NCBI GenBank assembly: GCA_949747745.1
Contig: CATKFT010000178.1
Coordinates: forward strand, 1-18,512
DNA from: an uncultured Clostridia bacterium
GTDB taxonomy: Bacteria > Bacillota_A > Clostridia > TANB77 > CAG-508
DNA: 18,512 bases
Direction of reading: 5' to 3'
The stretch's first letter is position 1. The number at the start of each line of letters is the position of its first letter. The notes under the pieces were generated by a model. It ran no database searches. It was given only the letters and a program-made list of their open reading frames with translations, and was not told the DNA's origin. Position numbers and translations under genes: made by a program. Of the stretch, positions 1 through 7,014 are shown one piece after another.

Positions 1-2
1 AA

Positions 3-798
3 CCAAGAGATACAGCAAAAGAAATACCATATAATTGGGATGAAATAGAAGAACTAGCGGATTTAATATCATCAAAAGCAGATGAAATAACAGATGACAC
101 AGAAGAAGTAGCTGTAAGCATAAATGGAATAAGTGATACATTAAGAGTAGGAGATACAACTAAAGTAGACGGAAAAGTAGTAAGAATATTAGGATTCAAC
201 CATGATGAATTATCAGATGGAGAAAAAGAAATAGCATATGGAGGAGGAAGAACATATGCAGGAATATCATTTGAATATGTTAGTTTTTTATCAACATCTC
301 AATTTCATACCAATAATAATCTAACAGGAGGTTGGAAAAACTCTGCTGTGCGAGAACAACTAAATGGAAGCTTATACAATGAAGTTAAAGAAACCATAAA
401 CATAAAAGAGGTAAAAAAAGCATATTGTCCAAATCATAATTCCACTAATATTGATTATTCAAATGATAAACTATGGTTATTATCGAGTGGTGAAATATGG
501 AATAATGGATATAATGGTGGAGAAACAAGAGGACTTGCAATAGCAACAGAAGGAAAACAATATAAATATTATAAAACTATTATAGGAAATAATAGTTATA
601 CTACACCTGTTAATGAACTTGTGAAACCAACAGGAGTTCCAAAAGCTAATGATACAAGTCTTTATTGGTGGCAAAGGTCGATAAAAGGAAATTATGATTG
701 GATTCGCCCATGTATAGTTGATAATTGGGGGACTACTGCAGATACTTCATGCGTTACACCATGGGCAATACGGTTTATGTCCAGGATTTTCAATTTAA
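3..798 (+). CDS. DUF6273-like surface protein, 5'-partial, +1 frameshift at CGG
   Basis: The frame is open from the window edge, so the N-terminus is missing. The visible part gives 256 residues before an in-frame CGG at 771 and, after skipping one base, ends GLCPGFSI-stop at 796-798. Residues such as GGWKNSAVREQLNGSLYN and YWWQRS resemble the repetitive DUF6273 domain of clostridial secreted or surface proteins, whose C-termini commonly read like GVRPGFSI; this is from memory of the family. Without the shift the frame runs on to 845 as an unrelated tail through the terminator stem, which supports the shifted reading. The role is unknown; an extracellular or cell-surface function is inferred. 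No signal peptide can be judged because the start is absent. The family call is moderate. Confidence 0.7.
771..773 (+). other. +1 frameshift site, in-frame CGG (CGGT)
   Basis: The reading is ...GCA ATA C|GGT TTA TGT CCA GGA. Skipping C771 converts an unrelated tail into GLCPGFSI-stop, a family-typical C-terminus. It is the only one of the five sites where the fourth base is T rather than A. Confidence 0.72.
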
Positions 799-837
799 AT
801 GAACTAAAAGGAGATTGTATAATATGGTGTGGTGCGA

Positions 838-885
838 CTGCATAAATAACAAAATCAATTTTGTTATTTATGCAGATTTTTTTTT
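838..885 (+). terminator. Rho-independent terminator after the DUF6273 protein
   Basis: A perfect 18-bp stem (838-855 with 858-875) is followed by A and a run of nine T residues at 877-885. It closes the transcription unit of the surface protein before the spoIIA operon. Confidence 0.93.
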
Positions 886-896
886 GTGCAATAAAA

Positions 897-903
897 TGTC
901 GAA
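897..903 (+). promoter_or_regulatory. Spo0A-box-like site upstream of spoIIAA
   Basis: TGTCGAA matches the core of the Spo0A binding box. It lies about 100 bases before spoIIAA, and the spoIIA operon is a classical Spo0A~P target. A TATAAT-like -10 sits at 959-964 without a convincing sigma-A -35. The match is short, so the call rests on motif plus context. Confidence 0.5.
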
Positions 904-996
904 AAGTTCTCATAAATCGCTAAAACTTCCTATGTTTCGCTCTTGGAAAAAAATACCATATAATGTATAATTATAAAAAAGTTAGGAGGAATAAAT

Positions 997-1314
997 TTGA
1001 ATACTAAATATGAAAATGAGGACAAGCTGTTGGTTTTTGAAATTACAGAGGAAATTGATCATCATGAAGCAGAAAAAATAAGGAGGAAAATGGATAATGA
1101 AATTGAAAGATATATGCCTAAAAAAATTGTATTTGACTTTAATCAAGTTACTTTTATGGACAGCGCAGGAATAGGAATGCTAATTGGAAGATATAAATCT
1201 GTTAGAAGAATTGGTGGAATAGCAGAGCTTATAAATGTAAAACCAAGTATAGAAAAAATATTTGAAATGTGTGGATTACTAAAAATTATTCCAATTAATA
1301 ATAAGTGTGCTTAA
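997..1314 (+). CDS. spoIIAA: Anti-sigma-F factor antagonist SpoIIAA
   Basis: This is a 105-residue STAS-domain protein, about the usual length (B. subtilis near 117). When dephosphorylated it binds SpoIIAB and frees sigma-F in the forespore. The motif FMDSAGIG at 53-60 aligns with FMDSSGLG of B. subtilis SpoIIAA: the serine following Asp, here Ser56, is the residue SpoIIAB phosphorylates and is retained, while the next Ser is Ala. The DHH near residue 21 and the GRYK segment also match. The start is TTG at 997 with GGAGGA six bases upstream; no ATG lies in a better position. It is the first gene of the spoIIA operon, but it is separated from spoIIAB by 160 bases instead of being tightly packed. 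There is no in-frame CGG. Confidence 0.95.
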   Translation: MNTKYENEDKLLVFEITEEIDHHEAEKIRRKMDNEIERYMPKKIVFDFNQVTFMDSAGIGMLIGRYKSVRRIGGIAELINVKPSIEKIFEMCGLLKIIPINNKCA

Positions 1315-1474
1315 AATTGGTACAATTAATAAGCTAAAAGTTGTAAGTTATAATCTATTTATATTATGTTGAAATTGTAATACTAATAAAATTAAAATAT
1401 CATAAAATTTACAAGGTTTATAGGTAAAGCCTAACAAAAACCTAAATATACTATACAAGGAAAGATGAAGAAAA

Positions 1475-1961
1475 GTGAAAAGTTTATATGAAAATGAAAT
1501 GAAATTAGAGTTTCTTAGTAAATCAAATAATGAAGCATTTGCTCGTATTAGTGTTGCAGCATTTGCATCACAACTTGATCCTACTATTGAAGAGTTAGCA
1601 GATATTAAAACAGCTGTATCCGAAGCAGTAACAAATTGTATTATACATGGATATGAAGATACTGAAGGATTGATTACTATAAACTGCAAAATATTTGCAA
1701 ATACTATTTTAATAGAAATATCAGATTCAGGAAAAGGTATTGAAGATGTAAATACAGCAAAAGAACCATTATATACTTCTAAACCAGATTTAGAAAGATC
1801 ACGGAATGGGATTTACTATTATGGACAGTTTTATGGATGACTTAGAAGTTGAATCTATATTAGGCTTAGGAACAAAAATAACAATGAAAAAAGTTATAAA
1901 AAAAGAAGAAAATAAAAGTGAAGACTTACAAGGAAAAATATTTACAACATTTAGGATGTAG
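1475..1961 (+). CDS. spoIIAB: Anti-sigma-F factor / kinase SpoIIAB, +1 frameshift at CGG
   Basis: GHKL-family serine kinase that holds sigma-F inactive and phosphorylates SpoIIAA. The joined product (1475-1801 and 1803-1961) is 161 residues. The N-box EAVTN lies at 50-54, and G1 DSGKG at 84-88. The G2 motif GMGFTIM at 110-116 appears only after the +1 shift at CGG 1802-1804: Ser109 is followed by GGA ATG GGA TTT ACT. Unshifted translation stops at 1840 after 12 unrelated residues and lacks G2, so ATP binding would be lost. The start is GTG at 1475 with AAGGAAAG about ten bases upstream. The C-terminal tail after the conserved domain ([10 protein letters not shown]...) is longer than in B. subtilis. 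The family assignment is secure; the decoding mechanism is inferred. Confidence 0.93.
1802..1804 (+). other. +1 frameshift site, in-frame CGG (CGGA)
   Basis: The reading is GAA AGA TCA C|GGA ATG GGA. The skip restores the ERSGMGFTIM block that is nearly invariant in SpoIIAB, so the position is fixed to within a codon by homology. Confidence 0.92.
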
Positions 1962-1965
1962 TTTG

Positions 1966-2068
1966 AAATTGTTTAGACTATAAAAATGTTTAGTATGAGT
2001 GAAGAAAATATAAAATTATATATCTTTATAGAAACATACTACAAACTATATAGTTTAAATAATAATTT
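1966..2068. repeat. Imperfect inverted repeat, diverged relative of the 10684-10800 element
   Basis: The left arm (1966-1997) and right arm (2033-2068) are imperfect inverted repeats of about 30 bases. The left arm core, GTTTAGACTATAAAAAT, differs by one base from the corresponding GTTCAGACTATAAAAAT in the element at 10684-10800, and the right arm shares TATATAGT..AATA. It fills the unusual gap between spoIIAB and sigF. No clear target duplication is seen. Confidence 0.55.
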
Positions 2069-2101
2069 AAAAGCATAATTAAATAAAAAAGGGAGTAAGC
2101 T

Positions 2102-2824
2102 ATGTACAAAGAAAAATTAGAGCTAATAGCTAAAGCCCAAGCTGGAGACAAAGAGGCAATGACCATTTTAATAGAAAACAACAAAGGACTAATTTGGAAC
2201 ATTGTTAAAAGGTTTACAGGGCGTGGATATGAAACAGAAGATATCTACCAAATTGGGTGTATGGGCTTTATAAAAGCAATAAAAAGATTTGATACAAGTT
2301 TTGAAGTACAAGTTTCAACCTATGCAGTACCATATATATTAGGAGAAATAAAACGTTTTATCCGTGATGATGGAATAGTAAAAGTAAGTAGAAGTACAAA
2401 AGAATTAGCAATAAAAATATTAGAACTTCAAAAAGAACATTTAAATAAAACAGGTGAAGAAATTACCATAATGCAGTTATCAGAAAAATTAAAAATATCT
2501 AAAGAAGAAATTACATATGCACTTGATTGTTTAAGACCAGTATCATCTATTTATGAAGAAACAAGTGGAAATGGAGATGATGCAAGAACAATTATAGAAA
2601 AAATTGGGACAGGCAAAGATGAACAAACAAGTATAGTAAATAGACTTGCATTAAAGCAATTAATAGATAACTTAGAAAAAAGAGAAAAAGAAGTGATTTT
2701 GCTTAGGTTTTATAAAGAAAAAACACAAAGTGAAGTTGCAAAAGTACTTGGTATTACACAAGTACAAGTTTCAAGAATTGAAAAAAAAGTGCTCAGTTCT
2801 ATGAGGTTGAAATTAACGTCATAA
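2102..2824 (+). CDS. sigF: RNA polymerase sporulation sigma factor SigF
   Basis: This 240-residue sigma-70 family factor starts at ATG 2102 with GGGAG upstream. Region 2 covers about residues 29-97 (EDIYQIGCMGFIKAIKRFD, then the 2.4 segment STYAVPYILGEIKRFIRDDG), region 3 about 103-165, and region 4 about 185-237 with the helix-turn-helix TQSEVAKVLGITQVQVSR. It is assigned as SigF rather than SigG because it directly follows spoIIAA and spoIIAB. It directs early forespore transcription, including spoIIQ. It lacks the region 1 found in vegetative sigma factors, as expected. AGG (KRF) and CGT (GRG) are used for arginine; there is no CGG. Confidence 0.95.
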   Translation: MYKEKLELIAKAQAGDKEAMTILIENNKGLIWNIVKRFTGRGYETEDIYQIGCMGFIKAIKRFDTSFEVQVSTYAVPYILGEIKRFIRDDGIVKVSRSTKELAIKILELQKEHLNKTGEEITIMQLSEKLKISKEEITYALDCLRPVSSIYEETSGNGDDARTIIEKIGTGKDEQTSIVNRLALKQLIDNLEKREKEVILLRFYKEKTQSEVAKVLGITQVQVSRIEKKVLSSMRLKLTS

Positions 2825-2876
2825 GTTAATTGAAAAATTGAAGGTTTAATTATAACAAATAGAAAGGGATAAAAAA

Positions 2877-3879
2877 TTGAGAAAAATATTTTTATATTTA
2901 ATAATTTTCATACAAATAGTATTTTTAATACCAATCTTATTTACTAAAAAATTTGAAACTAAAGAAACAATCACAGAAGTAAAAAATGATAGAGCTGAAC
3001 AGATAGTAGAAAATAATTATGACTATAAAAATTATAATAAAATAAAATTGCTACATGCTTCTACAAATGAAGTTGAAGAAGTAAATTTAGACGAGTATCT
3101 ATATCATGTTGTATCAGCAGAAATGCCAGCAGATTTTGAGACAGAAGCCTTAAAAGCACAAGCAGTTGTTGCAAGAACATATACAATATATAAAATAACA
3201 TCTGATGCTAAAAAACATGAGGGGGCAGATATATGCGATAGTGCAAGTTGTTGTCAAGCTTGGATAACAAAAGAAGATAGGCTTGCAAGATGGGATGAGA
3301 ATATAAGAGAAAGTAACTGGAATAAGATAGTAAATTCAGTGAATTCAACTTGCGGAAAAATTATTACTTATGAAAATAAACCAATAAATGCATTTTTTCA
3401 TTCTAATAGTGGAGGAACAACAGAGGTTCCTGTAAATGTATGGGGAGGAAGTGGATATCCATATTTGCAAGTAGTAGAAACAGCGCGGAGAAGAAGAATA
3501 TAGTCAATATAGCTCAGAAGTAAGCATGTCTTTTGATGAATTTATAGGAAAAATAAAACAAAAGCACTCTTTACTAGAAATTGATTTTGGAAAAGAAGAT
3601 GCTGTGCAAATAAAAGAAAAAACAGATAGTGGAAGAATAAAAACTTTAAAAGTAGGAAATTTAGAACTTGCAGGGGTAGAAATAAGAACACTTCTAGGTT
3701 TACGTTCTGCAAATTTTAATTTTAAAATTTCAGAAAATAATATAACATTTACTGTTATAGGATATGGACATGGAGTTGGTATGAGTCAAACAGGAGCAGA
3801 TGCACTTGCAAAACAAGGAAAAAATTATGAAGAAATAGTAAAACATTTTTATGTTGGGGTTGAGATTATAGATATGTAG
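2877..3879 (+). CDS. spoIID: Stage II sporulation protein D, +1 frameshift at CGG
   Basis: Membrane-anchored lytic transglycosylase of the engulfment machinery (SpoIID-SpoIIM-SpoIIP). The joined product (2877-3485 and 3487-3879) is 333 residues. An N-terminal membrane segment spans about 4-22. The catalytic glutamate of the VSAEMPADFE motif is Glu82, and the zinc-site region HEGADICDSASCC gives His114, Cys120 and Cys125/126. The FHSNSGGTTE block is at 174-183. After the shift the protein continues GEEEYSQYSSEVSMSFDEF and later has the conserved GYGHGVGMSQTGA near the C-terminus. Unshifted translation stops at 3503. The start is TTG at 2877 behind AAAGGG. It lies 52 bases after sigF, so co-transcription is possible. 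Confidence 0.94.
3486..3488 (+). other. +1 frameshift site, in-frame CGG (CGGA)
   Basis: The reading is GAA ACA GCG C|GGA GAA GAA GAA TAT. Skipping one base joins the catalytic N-terminal part to the conserved C-terminal part carrying GHGVGMSQ. Confidence 0.9.
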
Positions 3880-3935
3880 CACTACAGTCAAAAAATGTAC
3901 AATACATATAATGTGGAAAAATTATAAATTTGAAT

Positions 3936-3964
3936 GTATAAATGTGTAAAAAAAGGAAATACTC
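3936..3964 (+). promoter_or_regulatory. Candidate sigma-F-type promoter of spoIIQ
   Basis: GTATA (3936-3940), a 14-base spacer and GGAAATACTC (3955-3964) fit the forespore sigma-F/sigma-G pattern GYATA-N14/15-GGNNANANT. It lies 31 bases before the spoIIQ start, a reasonable leader length, and spoIIQ is a known sigma-F target. This is a motif match only. Confidence 0.6.
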
Positions 3965-3995
3965 TTACTAAATATAAAATTTAGGAGGAGTTAAA

Positions 3996-4823
3996 ATGAG
4001 AAGAGATTCAAGAAAAAAAGAACATGCAGAAAATGGTAAAAGTGTTTTATATATAGGAGGAAGCATTTTAGGGTTGGGAATTATTGCATTTGTAATTACA
4101 TTTGTTTTATATGGAAATAAAATGGATGAACAAAGTGATTTAAGTAGTAAAAAAATAGCTACATTAATGCAAGAAAGCCAAACTCAAACACAATCTGCAA
4201 GTACACAAATGGGGAAGACTGTAGAAGAATCACAAAATGAAATTATAAACATACAAGACGCAACAAATAAAACAACAACTAACACAACAAAAAATAATAC
4301 AAAAAGTACAAATACTACTACAAAAGAAAATAAAACATCAAATAATACAAAAACAGAAAATACAGTAAAAGAACAAAAAAGTGATGAAAAGACAGAAAAC
4401 AAGACAGTTAAACAAGAAGCAAAATTTATAAAACCAGTAGAAGGAGAAGTTTCTAAACAATATGCAAAAGAAAATTTACTATATTCAGAAACATTAGAAG
4501 AGTGGACAACACATTTAGGAATAGACATAAAAGCAGATAAAACAACAGTAGTAAAAGCAGTAGCAGATGGAAAAATAAAATCTATAAAAAATGATCCAAG
4601 ATATGGTTTGTCTATAATAATAGAACATCAAGATGGATATGAAACACTATATGCAAACTTATTAACATCAGAATTTGTTCAAGTAGGAGAAGAAGTAAAA
4701 CAAGGTGCAAGTATAGGAACAGTGGGAAATACAGCAACATTTGAAATATTAGATGAGCCACATTTGCATTTTGAAATAAGTAAAGATGGACAGAATTTAG
4801 ATCCTAATGAATATATAAAATAA
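3996..4823 (+). CDS. spoIIQ: Forespore M23 metallopeptidase SpoIIQ
   Basis: 275 residues: cytoplasmic N-terminus, one membrane segment (about 17-39), a Thr/Asn/Lys-rich low-complexity linker (about 90-140) and a LytM/M23 domain (about 145-275). SpoIIQ in the forespore membrane pairs with mother-cell SpoIIIAH to form the channel used during engulfment. His173 and Asp177 form HxxxD, and His256-Leu-His258 forms HxH, so the zinc ligands are intact. This is the clostridial condition; B. subtilis SpoIIQ has a degenerate site. ATG 3996 follows AGGAGG. The gene lies after spoIID as in Bacillus, has its own sigma-F-like promoter and is followed by a terminator. Confidence 0.9.
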   Translation: MRRDSRKKEHAENGKSVLYIGGSILGLGIIAFVITFVLYGNKMDEQSDLSSKKIATLMQESQTQTQSASTQMGKTVEESQNEIINIQDATNKTTTNTTKNNTKSTNTTTKENKTSNNTKTENTVKEQKSDEKTENKTVKQEAKFIKPVEGEVSKQYAKENLLYSETLEEWTTHLGIDIKADKTTVVKAVADGKIKSIKNDPRYGLSIIIEHQDGYETLYANLLTSEFVQVGEEVKQGASIGTVGNTATFEILDEPHLHFEISKDGQNLDPNEYIK

Positions 4824-4876
4824 AAAATTAGGGGCATTATTGGGAATGTATATTACCATGATGCCCCTAATTTTTT
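4823..4876 (+). terminator. Terminator after spoIIQ
   Basis: A 15-bp stem (4823-4837 with 4861-4875), containing AGGGGCAT and ATGCCCCT, ends in a T run. The A-rich left side makes it plausible in both directions. Confidence 0.88.
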
Positions 4877-5321
4877 ATGCAAAAAACTAAAAAAGAAATA
4901 ATATGTCTAAATGTAGTTTTCCATTTATATGTAAATATTAAATAATAGTTCTATATAATAGTTTTATAAATGACATTGACAATATTGGAAAAAGCATTTA
5001 CAAACTATTAATTGCGTATTATAATAAAAGCAATTTAAAATTAGTTTCATAAAGTAAGTCTTATAAAAAGAACATTATCAAAAAGCAATTTTAATTTAGG
5101 CAATATTTTAATTAAAAAATCGTAAAACAAGATTAATTCAAAAAAAGTTATAATCTAAAGTTAGAATTAGCATCTGCTTATATTTCCAAATTAAGTTTTT
5201 AAGATAATAAGATAAAAGAGAGGAGGAAAAGTACTGCTTACTTTTTGAAAATTATTTTAAAAATATTGTTAAATTATGTTCGTTTTTAAAGCATAATATG
5301 ATAAAATTAAGGAGGAAATAA
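4877..5321. other. Long AT-rich intergenic region / leader of the Rpn gene
   Basis: About 445 bases without a convincing gene. It holds a good sigma-A-like promoter (see 4997-5025), two similar short stretches (AAAAGCAATTT at about 5027 and 5083) and a Shine-Dalgarno-like GAGGAGG near 5219 that is not followed by a usable reading frame. I recognise no riboswitch or tRNA here. Confidence 0.6.
4997..5025 (+). promoter_or_regulatory. Candidate sigma-A promoter upstream of the Rpn gene
   Basis: TTTACA (4997-5002), a 17-base spacer and TATAAT (5020-5025). An overlapping TTGACA sits at 4976-4981. It would give an untranslated leader of nearly 300 bases before 5322. Confidence 0.55.
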
Positions 5322-6140
5322 ATGAATTTAAAAAATGATATAATATTTAGTACATTTTTTAGTAGAAAAGGAAATGAAGAATTTCTAATAGACTTTTTAG
5401 AAGCACTACTAAAAATAGAAATAAACAAAATAAAAATAAGAGAAGAAGTAAATTTAGAAAGATTAGCAAAAGATGAAAAAGGAGGGAGATTAGACTTACA
5501 AGCAGAACTAAATAATGGGATAATAATAAATATAGAATTACAAATAGAAAATAGAAATAATATGGAAAATAGAACACTATTATATGGAGCAAAAACAATA
5601 GCAAGAGAAACCAAAAGAGGAGCAGATTATAAAAATATAAAACAAGTAATAATAATAAGCATATTAGATTATGAAATGTTAGGGTTTGATGAATATGTAT
5701 CAGAAACAGCAACAGTGTTAGACAAACATAGGGAATATGAAGTAATAAAAGGAATAAAATGGTATTTTATTGAATTACCCAAATTCAGAAAAGCACATCC
5801 AGACATGAACGAAAAGTTAAATCAATGGCTAGCATTCATAGACGATTATGATAAGGGGGCGATAAAAATGGCAGAAAAGAAAAATAAAACATTAGAAAAA
5901 GCAAGATTTGAAATGAACTATTTAACAGGAAAAGAAGAAGTACGAAGATTAGCAGAATTAAGAGAAAAATGGGCAATGGATTATGCAGATACAGAAGCAT
6001 TTGGTTTTGATAAAGGAAAAAAAGAAGAAAAAGAAAGAATTGTAAAGCAAATGTTAAAAATGAAATTAGATATAAATGTAATTATGGAAACTACAGGGCT
6101 ATCAAAAGAAGAAGTAGAAGCACTGGAAAATAAGGAATAA
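5322..6140 (+). CDS. Rpn family PD-(D/E)XK nuclease / putative transposase
   Basis: 272 residues starting at ATG 5322 behind AAGGAGG. The N-terminal half is a PD-(D/E)XK fold of the Rpn (recombination-promoting nuclease, PDDEXK_2) type: MNLKNDIIFSTFFS opens as in the family, Asp58 lies in RLDLQAEL, and Glu72 with Gln74 lies in NIELQI. The C-terminus carries the usual Lys/Glu-rich helix and LSKEEVEAL tail. Such genes are widespread in gut Clostridia; members are DNA endonucleases that promote RecA-independent recombination, or are annotated as transposases, and some may act in phage defence. It has its own leader and terminator, stands alone, and has no visible terminal inverted repeats, so it is not a recognisable insertion sequence. 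Confidence 0.82.
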   Translation: MNLKNDIIFSTFFSRKGNEEFLIDFLEALLKIEINKIKIREEVNLERLAKDEKGGRLDLQAELNNGIIINIELQIENRNNMENRTLLYGAKTIARETKRGADYKNIKQVIIISILDYEMLGFDEYVSETATVLDKHREYEVIKGIKWYFIELPKFRKAHPDMNEKLNQWLAFIDDYDKGAIKMAEKKNKTLEKARFEMNYLTGKEEVRRLAELREKWAMDYADTEAFGFDKGKKEEKERIVKQMLKMKLDINVIMETTGLSKEEVEALENKE

Positions 6141-6180
6141 AGAGTTATGTAAGAAATATAAAATAAAACTATAAAAAATA

Positions 6181-6210
6181 AAAAAGAATACTTGAAAAGT
6201 ATTCTTTTTT
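6181..6210 (+). terminator. Terminator after the Rpn gene
   Basis: A stem AAAAAGAATACTT / AAGTATTCTTTTT with a three-base loop, ending in T residues. Because the arms are A-rich and T-rich it could serve either strand. Confidence 0.88.
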
Positions 6211-6286
6211 GATATAAAATACTACTATCGTATAAAATCAACAAAAATACACATATTAATAATAAAAACTTAAAATTGGAGGTTTT

Positions 6287-6947
6287 ATGATTACTTTAGA
6301 GGATGTTAAGAAAAATGAAGAGGTTCAAGCTTTAATTGAAGGAACACGGAAAACAACTAAACGTACTTGGGTATACTGAACATGGTGTAAGACATATTAG
6401 TATTGTATCAAAAAGAGCAGCTGATATTTTAGAGACATTTGGTTATACAAATGATAGAATAGAACTTGCTCGTATTGCAGGATATTTGCATGATATTGGA
6501 AATTGTGTAAATAGGGTAGACCATGCACAGTCTGGTGCCTTACTTGCTTACAATATTTTAAAAGATATGGGTATGAACCATAAAGATAGAACAGAAATAA
6601 TGATGGCTATTGGTAACCATGATGAACAAACAGGAACCGCTGTAAGCGATATATCAGCAGCTCTTATTTTAGCTGACAAATCTGATGTTCATAGAGATAG
6701 AGTGGTAAATAATAATATTGCTACATTTGGAAAGCATGATAGAGTAAATTATGCAGTTACAAATACAAAATTAGAGCTAGATAAGGAAAATAGGAAAGTA
6801 ATATTAAGTATCTCAATAGATACAAAAATTTGTCCAGTATTAGATTATTTTGAAATATTTATGGACAGAACAATGATGAGTAAATATGCAGCAAAATATC
6901 TAAATGTATGGTTTGAATTAATAATAAATAATACAAAATTATTGTAA
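6287..6947 (+). CDS. HD-domain metal-dependent phosphohydrolase, +1 frameshift at CGG
   Basis: 219 residues when joined (6287-6346 and 6348-6947). ATG 6287 follows GGAGG. The first 20 codons read MITLEDVKKNEEVQALIEGT; skipping one base at CGG 6347-6349 continues GKQLNVLGYTEHGVRHISIV. Without the shift translation ends at TGA 6377 after 30 residues. HD signatures are the His in EHGVRH, the pair His68-Asp69 in GYLHDIGN, and the NHDE and DKSDVHRDR blocks. The family hydrolyses phosphate esters, often of nucleotides; the substrate here cannot be told. It precedes secD by 67 bases. A start at 6336 in the downstream frame is unlikely because it lacks a ribosome binding site and would omit the conserved first 20 residues. 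Confidence 0.88.
6347..6349 (+). other. +1 frameshift site, in-frame CGG (CGGA)
   Basis: The reading is GAA GGA ACA C|GGA AAA CAA CTA. It lies only 20 codons after a well-placed ATG and Shine-Dalgarno sequence, so a shift is needed to make any HD protein from that start. Confidence 0.88.
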
Positions 6948-7014
6948 AAAATGGTTTATTAGGTAAAAACCAATTTAAAAACCTAAATATAATTAATAAG
7001 GAAGGTTGTTAAAA

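Noticed and set aside
709..717. CGC codon at 709-711 as another frameshift site
   Set aside because: The frame stays open across it and CGC is also read normally as Arg in the Wzz gene (AAT CGC TTG); only CGG behaves differently.
5219..5280. Possible small gene after the GAGGAGG near 5219
   Set aside because: No start codon at usable spacing; the only TTG frame gives about 15 residues.
5252..5712. Long minus-strand open frames opposite the Rpn gene and similar shadows elsewhere
   Set aside because: They are antisense to well-supported genes, hydrophobic by composition of the complementary A-rich codons, and lack ribosome binding sites.
5322..6140. Rpn gene as a complete insertion sequence
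   Set aside because: No terminal inverted repeats or target duplication found around it; it has its own leader and terminator.
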